Shown piece after piece: positions 37,501 through 49,603 of a stretch of DNA of 64,000 nucleotides. The stretch spans positions 64,661 to 128,660 of the forward strand of contig MU278363.1 in NCBI GenBank assembly GCA_022385755.1. Direction: 5' to 3'. The stretch is from Trametopsis cervina (taxonomy: Eukaryota > Basidiomycota > Agaricomycetes > Polyporales > Irpicaceae). A program made the position numbers and the translations under genes. The notes under the pieces were generated by a model. The model was not told where the DNA came from, did no database searches, and worked only from the letters and a program-made list of their open reading frames with translations. Numbering within the stretch: the first letter of the stretch is position 1; every line of letters starts with the position of its first letter.

Positions 37501-38198
37501 CTCATTATCGAGGTCGGCAGCGCAGATATGATGGCGACGCTGATACAGCTGAAGACGGAGCTCGAGGATCTGCGTGGCACGCGCATGAAGATGGTGTTTT
37601 CCGGTGCATCGGAGGCCCATCTGCTCGCTCATGAGATTGGTGAGCGCTCGTGCCATGTCCGACCGCTTCGGGAGTGTTGATGATATCTCTGCACAGCTGA
37701 GGCCAAAGTGGGCGTGATTCTGCACCCCGTCAGACCATTCCCTGGGAATTGGGATAACCACAGAATGTAAGATATGGATATCTCCCCTGAACGCGCACTA
37801 ATTATCTGTATAGCTTGGCCGGTCCTCCCATAACGGACGAGACCACTGTCACAGCTCTTGTCAAAGCTGGCGTCACAGTAGGCTTGGGAGTTAGCGATGC
37901 CTGGGAAGCCGCGACCGCGGGATGGGATGCCGGATGGGTGCGTCGTCTTAATTTGTTTTACGCAGTGGCACTCTGACACAAAGCACTGTTGCAGGCTGCC
38001 CTGGAATCTAACGGTCGCATCGACAAGCATCAGCGGTACAATTTGATCACGAACAACCTGGAGAAGCTGATGGGAGTAGAGGGGTATTTCGGCGATGAAG
38101 GTGAATTGGTGATCTACGAAGGTGGGGATGTCTTCAATATGACCAGCAAGGTAGTCGGTGTGGTATCGCCGAGGCGAGGACTGGTTGAGCTGTTTTGA
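34527..38198 (+). CDS. Membrane-anchored two-domain amidohydrolase
   Basis: Fourteen exons (34527-35001, 35062-35392, 35448-35664, 35719-35766, 35824-35906, 35966-36089, 36138-36201, 36255-36291, 36343-37068, 37121-37430, 37489-37639, 37697-37766, 37814-37937, 37995-38198) sum exactly to 987 aa. A basic N-terminus precedes a single membrane segment (VALLTVCAVIATLTVYACNF), so the bulk is probably lumenal or extracellular. Domain 1 keeps amidohydrolase metal motifs: VDLHSHVG (HxH), ANHCYEAVD, ASFHHASEAW and the Asp in KSDHPV. Domain 2 begins near KVVLKNVRDVWI but has PGLMTVGSPLG where a metal HxH is expected, so it is probably non-catalytic. Similar fungal proteins are annotated as amidohydrolases or carbohydrate esterase family 9-like; the substrate is unknown. 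A decayed copy of exons 6-8 lies near 61.7 kb. Confidence 0.85.
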
Positions 38199-39585
38199 TT
38201 AGAGACCTGTGGTGTTATATTCTGTACGTATTACAGATGCTGTGTCCGCACTCAATGTAGACGGCTATTTATAATGTAGCTTTGTATATACTTCCGCCCG
38301 ACAAGACAGACGAGTGGCACAGTTTATAAGCATTGTGAGGAGCAAAGTCGCGATCACGTGACCAGAACACGTCGCGACTCTGAGCGGCTGATCACAAGTC
38401 CGGACCGCGATGGCAATGCAGTGCGTTTCAGCTTTTCTTTATGATCGTTCTTTGTGTATGTCTTTCTCGTATAAACCTCGTCATACTCCTGTCTATCAAC
38501 ACGAGGCTTGGCTAGACAAGGGTCGGCATAAAGCATCCACAACACGAGGACCTTTTGTTATCTGACGGTTATATGAGGGCGGAAAACAAAGGGAACGCAC
38601 CTTTGTCTTTCCTGACTGCCTCTTTTTCAGGCTTGCTCCCCTATCCGTCTTCTTCCCTTCGCAGACTGTATGCTCTCAACCCCCGAATGATTCCGAGCGG
38701 ACCCCTTCAAGATTGGACCCCTGAGACAATGGCGATCCGATGGCTTGCGATAACGCGACCTCAGTTCCCTTGGAAAGCCTCGGCTCTGTAGGTCAGGTCC
38801 ATGCCTAACGTCAGCGTAATAATATTGGTGAGTTGTGCACCCGAGCGGCGCAAAGTCTTCTGCTATTATAACCTGCTTTTCCTGGTACTTGATTGTTAAT
38901 TATTTTGGGATTAAAGTGTGCGCTGACGACATGGCGTCCTCATCGTCATCGGCTACGCGCTCGCTGTGTTCAGCAGAGAGGAGGGTGCGGGAGGAATGCG
39001 TCGCGCCCGGGGTGAAACACGAGGCTCGCGTGATCAGGGCGGACACTCGGAAACTATTTTGGCGGAGCTCCACAATCGCCGGGGATCGGTTCACGGTCAG
39101 GTGACGTCAACGCGTCGCGAACAGGCTGGAACAAACATCGGCCAAACAATGTTGATATACGCGGAAATCACAGCAAGTTTATTTATCAATTCACTCTAAC
39201 GCTCCCGTGTTCGTTTTCGGCTTACCTTGTCTTTCCTCTCTCCTCAGCTTTTGCCTCTTATTCTCTGCACGTTGCTCTCACATTCCCATTGTTATACCCA
39301 CGCATTCTCGCATCGCGACACATACCCACGCACTCTAATGGCCTTGAGCCACTCACCTCGGAAGCAACTCGCAACACTTGCGATCGGCGATGGAAAGCCT
39401 GCAATCAAGTCCAAGCACCAACCAGCATGGACAAAACGGATATTCTTTTGTGGCGTGGTAGTGGAGGGCTCGGAACATGGTAGAGAGTTGTCTCCAGGTG
39501 CGCGTCATTTGACATAATGGTGGACCACAGCCATAATTGGTGCTTCGTAGATGTCCAGGATCTCGTCGCATCCCTGGGCGATCCT
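38199..39585. other. Intergenic, upstream of first RhoGEF gene
   Basis: About 1.4 kb. The right part (about 39190-39350) is pyrimidine-rich with repeated ctctc/cttc runs, as in fungal transcript leaders. An ATG at 39517 is in frame with the RhoGEF exon 1, so coding could begin there. No other gene seen. Confidence 0.4.
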
Positions 39586-42500
39586 ATGGACATGGATCCC
39601 GTACCAAGCACAAGTCAGCTACCCTCCACGAACAATTCATATGCAGATCTGTCCCAATCGGTAGGCCTCATCTCTATGCGCGTCTATATTTACTCATGCA
39701 AAGCAATGAACAGACCAGCACACCACATGGTCGCAAACGAGCAACCACCCTCTCATCTGGTTCCTCAACTCCCACTGCCAGTATTTCGTTCGATATACAG
39801 ATACCGACAGGGCCATTCTCTCGTAAACGAGCAAACACGATCAGCGACCCTACTGGCGACACCATTAATGAACTTGTCGCGACAGAACGCACCTACGTTG
39901 GGCGATTGAAATGTCTTAAGGACGACTACGCCGACCCTCTACGGAAGTTCTCTCGAAGTAAGGAGACGGCCATCCTTGCCCCGTACCAAGCCAAGACTTT
40001 GTTCGCCAATATCGACCAGATACTCCCCGTCAATGAAGCGTTTCTAGCGGACCTCGAGAAGATGGTCTCACCAGACAATCACGAGTTCGGAGGTATCGGA
40101 GATGTGGCCCTGAAGCACTTCAAGTTCCTCAAGGGCTTTGAGAACTACAAGCAGTACTATGCGAAGCGGGAGGAGGCCCAGGCCATATTCGAGCGTGAGG
40201 CCAGGAAGACATCCGGCACAGGATTCTCAGCGTTCATCGATGTACGTCCTTTCCAATCTCTCTGTGCGTTCGCTGCACATACGTTGTCAAAGTGGATATG
40301 AAACACCGCCTTCTCTTCCCCCCTTTACTGTTCAATGGTATTGGTGCTCTTTTTACAGCGCATCAAGTACGCCAACGCGCCTGATAACCGGAATCGCGTT
40401 GGCTTGCGGGAACTGCTCATGGAACCCGTGCAGCGCATCCCCCGATACACGCTCCTCTTCCGACAAATCATCAAGCAGATGCCCGCACACGACCCGCAAC
40501 GCGCCAAACTCATCGAAGCAGACGAACTTGCAAGCAGGATCGCGTCGGCGGAGATTGATGAACAGACGAAGCGCGCCCGGACTATGTACTGTCTCAAAGC
40601 CTCCATCGAAGACTTTCCAGACGGCCTTTGGTCGAATTCGCGTCAGTTCATAGACTGCATCGACGTCGAAGACCACCTGCAGCCGGGAGCATCGGATGGG
40701 CCGGGCACGCCGAGCAGTTCAGCTGGGTTTCTACACTGTAGCTTATTGTTGTTCGATGATAAGCTGTTGATCGTGAAGAGGCTTAACGGAGAGAAGTCTG
40801 CGAGGGCGTTGTCGGGGCTGGACGAGTTAGATAAGGTGACGACCAAGCTCAAGGCGTTCCCGTCGGGATCGAAGAAGGCTGGGATGGCATATAAGGGCAT
40901 GGTTGAGGTGACCGATGTTGTGACAACGGACGTCGGTGGTTCAGGTATGTTCGTTGTTTTGGTCTTTTGGACTATGGCACTCTGCGTCTATGAGTGGCCA
41001 CATTGACTCTGCTTGACTAGACTTTCATCTATTTCTGGAGAATCCTCCGACAGAGCAAGGTGGCCTGTGGGGTAGCCGTCAGTTTCGCGCTCTGTCCGTC
41101 GTTCTTCCACCTGCACCCGCCAACCTCGACCCGACGCGCACAGACGATGCGAAGAGCCGGTTCTTGCAGAACCTTTGGGAAGTTCAAGCGCGATATCGTA
41201 CGAAGAACGGTCAATCTGTCGTGTTGTGTGCGGAGGACAAGGAGGTGGAGAGCAGGGGCGGGAAGATGACTATTGCGAAAACGTACTTTAATGTCTATCA
41301 GAGGACAGCGTTCTTGCAGGAAAGCCGAAAGGTCAGTTATCTCTTCGATAATATCGCGCATTTACAACTTACTGGAATGTGTGTGATCCGTAGACGAAGA
41401 TCATCATGCACGTCGATCCTCTTGGTACCGCTGATCCGATTGATTTTGGAATACGAGGTCCATTCGTCGTTGTACGGGTGCAACCTATGGCGGGCGAGTT
41501 ATCGCGGTACACCGTCACCTCGCATCTAACGGGAGACGAAGGGGAGGAAGACATCGTACACACGTCTACAGTTCCTGGACGAATCATCGACACTAGTAAG
41601 TAGCTTGTAGTGGTTCCCTTGCTCGCCGTCTAAACCTGCACTGCCAGTTCACCACTACGGATTGTTCACGTTCAAGACGGGCAACATCTCCGCGCCCTCT
41701 ACACCAAGTGCAACAACGCGCACCCGCGCAGCCATATTCGGCTTGGACGCCATCTCGCGTAATCTTTTTCACGCACGACCAGCAGTGCATAAGGGAGACA
41801 TATTCGGTGGCTCCATGAACGCCCACCGGCGGAAGACGACAGTGGCTAGTAGGTCGTCGGCATACACCACCTCGACGAACGCTACGACGAACGATAGTAG
41901 TCTGTCGCGGTTCACGCGCTCTCGCAGCAACTCGATCAGTACCGCGGCAACTTCTGCAGTGGAAGAAGACGGTCGATCCATCCAGTCTCTGGACACCGGG
42001 AGCCGCAGCTCGAGGCGAACACATTCGTTGTCCAAGAAGCTTGTCAAGACCAGGAAAGCGAAGTCTCCTGCTACCAGTGGCTTGGGGTCTGATAGTGAGC
42101 CTGAACCTGTGAGAAGTGCGTCGAGGGCGTCGTCTGAGTGGACGGATGCGGACGACGACGACTTCGAGGAGGAACCAACTTTCGAGGCCACGAGGGAGAT
42201 GGACCAGTCTGAGCGGGATTTGACAGCGCGGTTGGCTCTGGCGCGGAGAAACAGTCAAACCCAGCACGACCGACAGTTGTCAACCGCTCTCACAGTCGTG
42301 CCTGCGGAGGAAACTATATATGAATATGAAGGTGCGTTTGTTGCATTGCATTCCAAAGCAGACCACATGACTGAACATTGACCACTCTTAGACGAGCCTC
42401 CTCAATCCCTACGCTCCGTGTCCCGGACATCTAAACACCTCCCCGAAATTCCTTCCGAGTACGACGACGACGAATCGCCGTTCGTTCAATCTGACGATGA

Positions 42501-44095
42501 GACCGACGCCAGAACGTCTCGACCAGAATCGCGTACGGACGACCGAGATCGCCGGCCACGTGGGCCCCGCACTCCGTCGCCACTTCCTCCAACCGAACGA
42601 TTACGTGGATTGTCGGCAGTGGATGATCTTGAGAAGACCCTGATCAGTCTCGCTGGCACACCTCGTCCGCGAGAGCTTCCTACTACACCTTTACCTCGCA
42701 GTAAACGGCAGTTCTTTGAAGGGCCAAGCACGGCGGGCCATACTCCTGGCCCGGCACAGCAGGTGTTTGGGGAGCAAGCGAAATCGGTTGAGCCTCTGTC
42801 TATCAAGCGGAAGCCGTCTATCGGCCTTGGGGCGTCGCCGTATCGGCTGAGACAGTATAACGTGGGTCGTGGGTCTCCTCTTACCAAGCCCGCGATGCGC
42901 AAGACGTCGAAGTCATCCCTACGAAAGACGTCCGCGCAGCTCAAGGCCATGCGTGTTCAAGTTGGCGGGTTCAGTAATGAGGAGTCCGATAGGCTTTTCG
43001 AGAAGTCCGACGCAGTGAAGACCAAGGTGATCTTGAATTATTCTTGGTGTTGTAGAGTTCATGACTCACTTATATGCATGATGTAGCTTGAGTCTACTAA
43101 GGGCCTGGTAGCGAAGATGCGCGCTGTTTACGAGCAGTCCAAGGCCTCTCCAGCAGCCTCAACACCAGAGCCTGAAAGGGCTGCCTCTCCTGTTAAAGGG
43201 TTGAGATCTCCTCTACAGTGGGTAGCACCAGCCGCACCTATGGTAAGGTCTCTTGTCGCTGGTATTGAACACAAATTTGCTCACACAGGTGGTTGCAGAC
43301 GAGAGAGGCGCGGGCTCGCATGGAAGAAATGCAGCGCGTCATACAACGTCGTGGCGGAGAGGGTACTCCGCGACGGCCACTCAGCTTCCATCAAGACGAT
43401 TCACCAGGACGCTCCTTTGAACGACCGCGAGAAGACCCAACAGCCAGCTCGATGAACGAGGTCGCTAAGCAGCTTGAGAATGAGCTCACGGAGACTTTGG
43501 CCACCTTCGAGCATGTCCATTCTGGCTTGAAGGCTGCCGTCATTCGCAACCTTGATGTGAGTGTGAATGAGTCCGGCCCTGCACTCAAAGTGTTGACCCC
43601 AACGCTGTGTAGATCTCCAAAGAGCTTGTGAAGGACAAGTCAGAAGCTATGATCCAGAAGCGTGCCCAAGAGTGTGTGAAAGAGCTGCTCGGCAACGCAA
43701 CCGCGGAAATGGACGCTATGTACGATGTGAGTAGCAGAATACCTACTTGACTACGCGAAAATTACTAACGAGACTTCCAGGCCTTCAACGAAGAGCTCGA
43801 GAAGGTGTTTTATGAGGTCCAGCTGCCTGAGGATGAGGCATGGGACGCTGTTGCTGCTGACCTTCACGAGACGAAGATGGTCAAGCAAGCCCTAGAGAAG
43901 GAGAACGCGTACGTATCTCACCATTGCAATCCAATACCCTCTCATCGCTTTCTATAGGCATCTGAAACTTCGGCTGGCCGAAGAACAGAATCAGAGTGAA
44001 ACGTATGTTCTCACCAGCTTCGTTCACCTGGGAGACTTCACTGACGTGACTGCAGTTATCGACAGCTTCTTAGAGACCACGGTATCATTTATTGA
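39586..44095 (+). CDS. Rho guanine nucleotide exchange factor (DH-PH type)
   Basis: Thirteen exons from 39586 to 44095 sum exactly to 1,253 aa. A short Ser/Thr-rich N-terminus is followed by a DH (RhoGEF) domain: INELVATERTYVGRLKCLKD (CR1), FENYKQYYAKREEAQ, and GLRELLMEPVQRIPRYTLLF (CR3, the signature). A PH-like region follows (FLHCSLLLFDDKLLIVKRLN to KTYFNVYQRTAFLQESRK). The C-terminal half is disordered and Ser/Arg/Asp-rich, with late coiled-coil segments (MNEVAKQLENELTETLATFE). Such proteins load GTP onto Rho/Cdc42 GTPases at the cell cortex to control polarity and actin. The upstream in-frame ATG at 39517 would add 23 aa. The last exons 43958-44002 and 44056-44095 are inferred from consensus splice sites. 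It converges on a second RhoGEF gene. Confidence 0.9.
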
Positions 44096-44598
44096 CCAGT
44101 TTGTGCCGCCACATTTACTCCGGCCGACGCTTTGAAGGCCCGATATAATGACATTTTGTCGTAATGTTTTGTTATTTGCTTGAACCGTGCTTTGCCAAGT
44201 TTTTCTCTCCTCTTGTGTTATCGTATCACCGCATTTGTAAAAGTACCCTCACATCTTCTAGTACCACACATACGTACTGCCTGGAATATAATCCAAAAGG
44301 AGTGTTAAAACATTGGATATCGATATCTACATTGAGTGAATGACTGAGCGTGTACAAAGAGTCATAGTACAAAGCATTGGGTATCATCGGGGTGGAGTGC
44401 AAAGCAAGAAAGTATTTATCCACATGTCATATATATGGTACACAACAATACGTGTGAGAGTGCAATGTGCGATGCGATGGAGAGAGATGAGGGGAAGGTG
44501 AAGGAAAGTTGCAACAGAATAATGAGAACAGTACGTATGTTAAATTAAGACTGCATATGAGATAGTCAAGATCGGAAACATGAAGGAGAAATGCGTGC
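44096..44598. other. Convergent 3' flank between two RhoGEF genes
   Basis: About 500 bp separate the two stop codons. It must carry both 3' UTRs and polyadenylation sites; AT-rich segments occur in the middle. No gene seen. Confidence 0.45.
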
Positions 44599-47500
44599 TC
44601 AAGCCAGTTCGCGTGCTTCGTACGTTGACAGAGAACGTTGGAACGAGAAGATGTTCTTCAGCGTCTTGCTCCTGGACAACGACGGGACAGGTGGCGGGCT
44701 TAGCGACGGCTGTAGCTCCATATGCGTAGCAGAAGCGAAAAGCGATCGTCTCCTTATTAGCGTAGGCCGAGCGTCCGAGAACGAGACCTTGCGAGAGTCC
44801 GAGGACAGCATCGGCGGGCTCGCGCTCAGATATTCCTGATGGGAGATCGCCTTCAGTTCGGCATAATTGCTGTCATCCGACGACGCGGCGGGAGTGGCAG
44901 GGGCTGATTCGTCTAGTGCGGTTTCTGGAGAGCTCTGCGCTCGTCGTCGTAACGAGCCTTTTTTCCACCAGTGGATAAGCCCACCGTGGTTGTCGCCGTC
45001 TGTGTCTAAGTTGATGACCGAGATCCTAGGAGAGCGCTGGTACGACGGGGTCGGGGAGGTGGATCGCGAATGAAAAAAATACTTGACGTTGTCGACCATG
45101 GACCGCGTGCGTGTGGGCCTATCGACCCTTCGTCCTTCCAGCGTCCGACCGTACATTGTGCCAGGCGTAGGAAGGGGCATCGACATCTCAATGGGACTGG
45201 GCAGAACAGAATTGGTATTGGAAGAGGCAGCAGAGGAGCCGCGGGTAAGAGAGGGAGCTTCGGAGGACCGTTCTAACAGAGGGAGATTTTCGTCTCGCTC
45301 CGCCTTTGTCGGCAGAGGAGGCGGGGCCTGACTGGATAGCACCGAGAGTCGCTTCGCCCTGAGCTTGCCGCCAGATGACTTGGACCGCCTCGAGAGCACC
45401 ATCGTCACGTTCTTCGCATTAGCAGGCTCAGTGTCGCTCATGATATCCGGGTACCCGTCAATCGAGCTCTTGCGCCGCTGAGTCATGATCATGCTATCGT
45501 GCCTGCGCTTCGACGAGAACGCGCCGGAGATGCTGAGTCCCGAGTTCGAGCGCGACACGTTGCCAGGCCGCTTGCGCAGCTGGAACAGCTCCTCGTCGCG
45601 CATCTGTGCCTGCGAGCGCACGGCGACGAAGGTGTCCGAGAACACGTCGTGTAGCCCGTGGTCGACCTGCTGTCGGATCTGCGCCGATGGCCGCCCGACA
45701 CGCGAGTCGAATGAGAGAGGCGCGAAGAACGCCTTCACGGACGTTGTCGACGCGCGTCGGCTGAGGCTCGCGAGGGCGTGCTCCTGTCGAACGAGCGCGC
45801 TGTCGGCTCTGGACATCGTCTTCGACATCTTCCGGGGAGACGGCAGCGGCATCGCGAGCGCCGTAGACTCGGCAGGGGTTTCGAGCTCGGACATGGATTG
45901 AATGGTTGGTAGGGGCGTTGCAGACCAGTCGGGGGCGACGACCTCCTCGGATGTGAACACGAGCGGTCGCACGTCCACGGGGATGTTCGCCGCAGGCTCG
46001 TTTGTCCAAGCTGGTGGCGCGACCGAGAGCGACTCCTGGATGGCGGCCATCCACACCGTCTTCTCCAATTGGCAAGACGCCGCAAAGTGGATCTGCGCGG
46101 TAGCGCTGCAGAGGTGGAACGCATAAGGGAGGACTAGCACAAAAAAAGAAAGTCACATCCATCAGCATACACAACACAAACCTCAAACAATCTCGAAGCC
46201 ACTCACCCTCATCGTCCTCCTCATCGACAATCTCAAACCCACCCGCCGCGAACCAATGTCTAGGCTCATACACCCTCCCTCCCTTCGGCACCTTCGCAAG
46301 GACAACATACCCGCCCGCATACAGGAACGCCGCGAGGTACTTCGCGCGCGCCGACCCGTTCGCCTGGTAATACACAACATCCAACGCGCCCGCCATCGCA
46401 CACGCGCCGAGGGACTGCACGAACTCCGGCGTAAGCTGCGTGCGACGCTCCTCGCTCGACGCAGGCGATGTCGGCGACGACGCCGGCGGGGCGTCCGCGA
46501 GCAGACGCGACGCGATGAGCGCCGACTTGACCGTATGCGCGCGCTTCTCACTTGCACGGTCGACGCGCGCGACGACGCGTCGCATCGCCGCCGCTGCGCG
46601 TGCCACGGGAGCAGCGTCGCCCTCATCCTCGCCACGCTTCGTCTTCAGCTGGTCGAGCAGCAAAGGGTACTTGCAAATACGCTGTACAGGCTTGATGAGG
46701 TAGTCCAGGAACTTGAGTCTGCCAGCTTGCGACGCCTGTGCCGCGTGTGCGGCTGCAGAGCCTGCGCGCACGTCATCTGAGGTCTTCCGCTTGTGCGCAG
46801 GCACCGCACCATCTGTCTTGGACGGCCCCGTCGCGCTGAGGGGCATCGGGACCATAGCGGCAACGCCAAACGGCGTGAGTGTCGAGAACGACGTCGATAG
46901 GGACGAGAGCGAGTGGCGTCTCGTGCCTCTTGGTGCACCGCGCACGCTGTCCTTCGATGTCGAGGGCGACGGCGACGCCGCGCGCTCTAACAGGACATGC
47001 GAGACGCGCAACGAGCATCGCTGCTCGAACGCGTCCCACTCGATGGGATGGTGCTCCTGCACGTGCCGGATCACGTCCGTCGCCTCGTTGTGGCCCGGGC
47101 AGAACGTCTCATACACCGCGAACGCGTGCTCCTGCAAGCAGCGCGGCGTCAGCCGCATACTCTCAACCGAAAACGCACAGAAAAGAAACGCACCTGAAAA
47201 GTAAACAGCTCCGCGACGACGCGCACCGCCTCGTCCACAAACACCTCCCTCTGCTTCTCCTCCCGCCCCTCCTTCCTCTTCCCCTCCAGCCCAGGCGCGA
47301 AAAGCGCGCCCTCAAACCCAAGCGGCTCAAGCGCGTCCCTTAACTTCTTCACGAACGCCTCATGTACCGCGAGGACATCCGCCGCGTTCCTCGCGATAGC
47401 CTTCACGTCCGTCTCGCCGAACAACGCGCTGCGCTCTGCAGAGGGCAAGTGGATGTTCGCGTATGCGTACGGGTCGTGGAGAGATGGTGGAGGGTGGGGG

Positions 47501-49603
47501 TGATGAGGGAGAGGGGGACCGGGACCGAGGTTGTGTCCGTGGAAGGATGACGGGGGAGGGGCGTGCAGGAAGGAACGCGATGAGGGGAACGGTCTGCTGA
47601 GCCCAAGACTCGAGATCGAGAGGGACGACGGCGAGGGTCGCGTGAGCGGCGCTGAGGGCGCGGGCGCGTCTACCGTCGGGAGTTGTGCTAGGTATATCTA
47701 CACGGAGTCAGCATACATGCACAGCAGGAAGAGGGAAGGGGACACTCACAGAGACCAAAGCACGCAAATCAACAAGATACCCAACCTCAGTCGTCACAAG
47801 CTCAAGCAGTGCATGATACCTCCTCGCGCGCCTTCGCTCCTCCTTCTCGCCCTCCGCCGTGCTCACCATCGACTCCCTCTTCCCTCCCTCATTCTCCAAC
47901 TCATTCTCCAGCTCACCATCGACGTCGACGTCGCTCCCCTCTGCATCCCCAACAATAAACATCCTTCTTCCCCTCCCACTCCTCGTGCGCTCCTCACTCT
48001 CGTCTGTACGCTGCATAGCCCCTCGCGTTCTCCTACGCACGCGCGCCTCAACAGCCCGCCTTTCGAATCCTCTCCTTCGTCCAAACAATGCGTCGTCGCT
48101 CTGCGCGTACAGCGGCTCGCCGTACCCCGTCCACGCACCGGACTCAGACTCGGCTGTAAACGGAAACGGAGATCTCGAAGTCGAAGATGAAGGATGAGGA
48201 GATGCGGAAGAGGAAGGCGAAGACGGGAGCGGGAGCGTCTGTCTACGCGAGAGACGCGAGACGGGTGTCGGCGGGAATCGTGCGTCGACGTCGGCAATCG
48301 TCGACCCAGCAGTAGTAGGTAGCGCAAACGGAGACTCAAGCTCCTCCGGACTCTCGCACCTCACAACAAGCGGCACAGACTCCGTCGGCAGATATCGTCC
48401 CTGCTGTCTTCCCTGCTGTAGTTGAGGATCGTTGGACCAGCTCGTCGAGCCCGAGGCAAACACAGACGTAGTCGAGACCGTAGGAGGGGAGGACGTTGCG
48501 GTTGACACTGTCACGGAAGGAGACGTTGACAAAGAAGGAGAGAGAGACATGACCCGATCGCGCAGCACCCGAGGGGGCTGGCGACCCGCCTCACTCCATG
48601 CGGCCTGGGGCTGGGGCTGGGGCTGGGGGTTCGTTGGCGCCGACGTGCGCGTGCTTGTAGGTGTGGGTGTCAGCCCTGCTGCTGACGTCGATGTCCCTTG
48701 CGTTGGTGTGGGTGTCAGCCCCGGCGTGGATGTGGATGCTGACGTAGATGGAAGGAACCCAGGCTCGTCAGCCGCAGACGGCGATCCGGGGGGCGTAAGC
48801 CTGAACGGCGAAAGCGGCTGGAAAGGCGGGAGGAGGCTTATGAACTGGCCTGCGCCCACTATCGCTGCACTTCGTCCTTCCTCCCTCGAGCTTCTTCTTT
48901 CTTCTTCTCTCATTCCTGCGCTGGTTACGACCCACTGCCCAATCCCAGAACCAGAACCAGAACCAGAACCAGAGGCAGAACCAGAGGTAGAGGAAGAGGA
49001 GGAGGAAGGCCCAGTTGAAGAAGAGCCCCGTCCACGATTCAGATAATCCGCCCGTCCCTGCACACGCACAACACTCCCGCCCGCCTCAGGCGGCGTAAGC
49101 CGCGGAGACGCCATGATCGGGGTGAGGGGTACGAACGGCATGCGCATCCCAAGACGCATCGTAGCGCTCGGTGAGGCCGACGGGCTCGCTGTCGGTGTCG
49201 AAGACAACGACTGTTGCATAGGGGTGGACGTGGATGACGAAGAGGCAGAGGAAGAGGAGGGATGAGGTTGGAAGTAGTACTGCTCCTCCTCCTGTTGCTC
49301 GTGCAGCCTGTACTCGGCAGCGGCGCTCGCGAGGAGCATCTTGGCTGTTGATCGTCTGTCGAGGAGCGAGCGTGCTGGTTTGGGGGGTACAGGGGGCGGG
49401 GTCGGCGAAGGTGGTGCGCTAGTCGACGCTGTTGGTGATGAGGGGGAAGGGGGTGTGGGAAGAGGTCGTGATAGGACTGAGGGCGGGAGCGGGAGAGGAC
49501 GAGGATAGGAGGACGTAGGGGAATGAGAATGAGAAGAGGGAGGAGGAGGGGAAGAAAGACCGGGCGCAGACGCAGACGCGCTCAGACTCATGAGGACCTC
49601 CAT
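44599..49603 (-). CDS. Second Rho guanine nucleotide exchange factor, with DH domain split by a Pro-rich insert
   Basis: Four exons (49603-47750, 47697-47194, 47131-46207, 46133-44599) sum exactly to 1,605 aa. The first 580 aa are low complexity (Ser, Pro, Thr, Ala, Gly) with short tandem repeats. The DH domain starts at RYHALLELVTTEVGYLVDLR, is interrupted by about 70 Pro/Ser/His-rich residues (SLGLSRPFPSSRSFLHAPPP), resumes at SALFGETDVKAIARNAADVL and contains the signature FLDYLIKPVQRICKYPLLLD. A PH-like segment (YVVLAKVPKGGRVYEPRHWF to LPYAFHLCSATAQIHFAASC) follows, then a long Ser-rich tail with basic patches. Its role would be activation of Rho-type GTPases. The layout, with a PH-like domain after DH and a long disordered tail, is common in basidiomycetes. 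A second possible start is the Met at 49591. Confidence 0.88.
48605..48628. repeat. Hexamer tandem repeat (ggggct) in coding sequence
   Basis: About four copies of a 6-bp unit encode a Gln-Pro dipeptide run in the N-terminal low-complexity region of the second RhoGEF. Length polymorphism would change the protein in steps of two residues. Confidence 0.75.
48945..48983. repeat. Hexamer tandem repeat (ccagaa) in coding sequence
   Basis: Near-perfect 6-bp units on the plus strand encode a Gly-Ser dipeptide run in the same low-complexity region of the second RhoGEF. Confidence 0.75.

Noticed and set aside
44003..44134. Alternative C-terminus of the first RhoGEF reading straight through the last intron
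   Set aside because: A consensus 53-nt intron (gtatgt...tgcag) splices to a short end (RQLLRDHGIIY) that fits the preceding coiled coil better; the read-through version remains possible but less likely.
45494..46206. Long minus-strand frame running past the third exon of the second RhoGEF
   Set aside because: A consensus intron at 46134-46206 returns to the frame that carries the PH-like segment and the true C-terminus; the continued frame is Arg-rich and meaningless.
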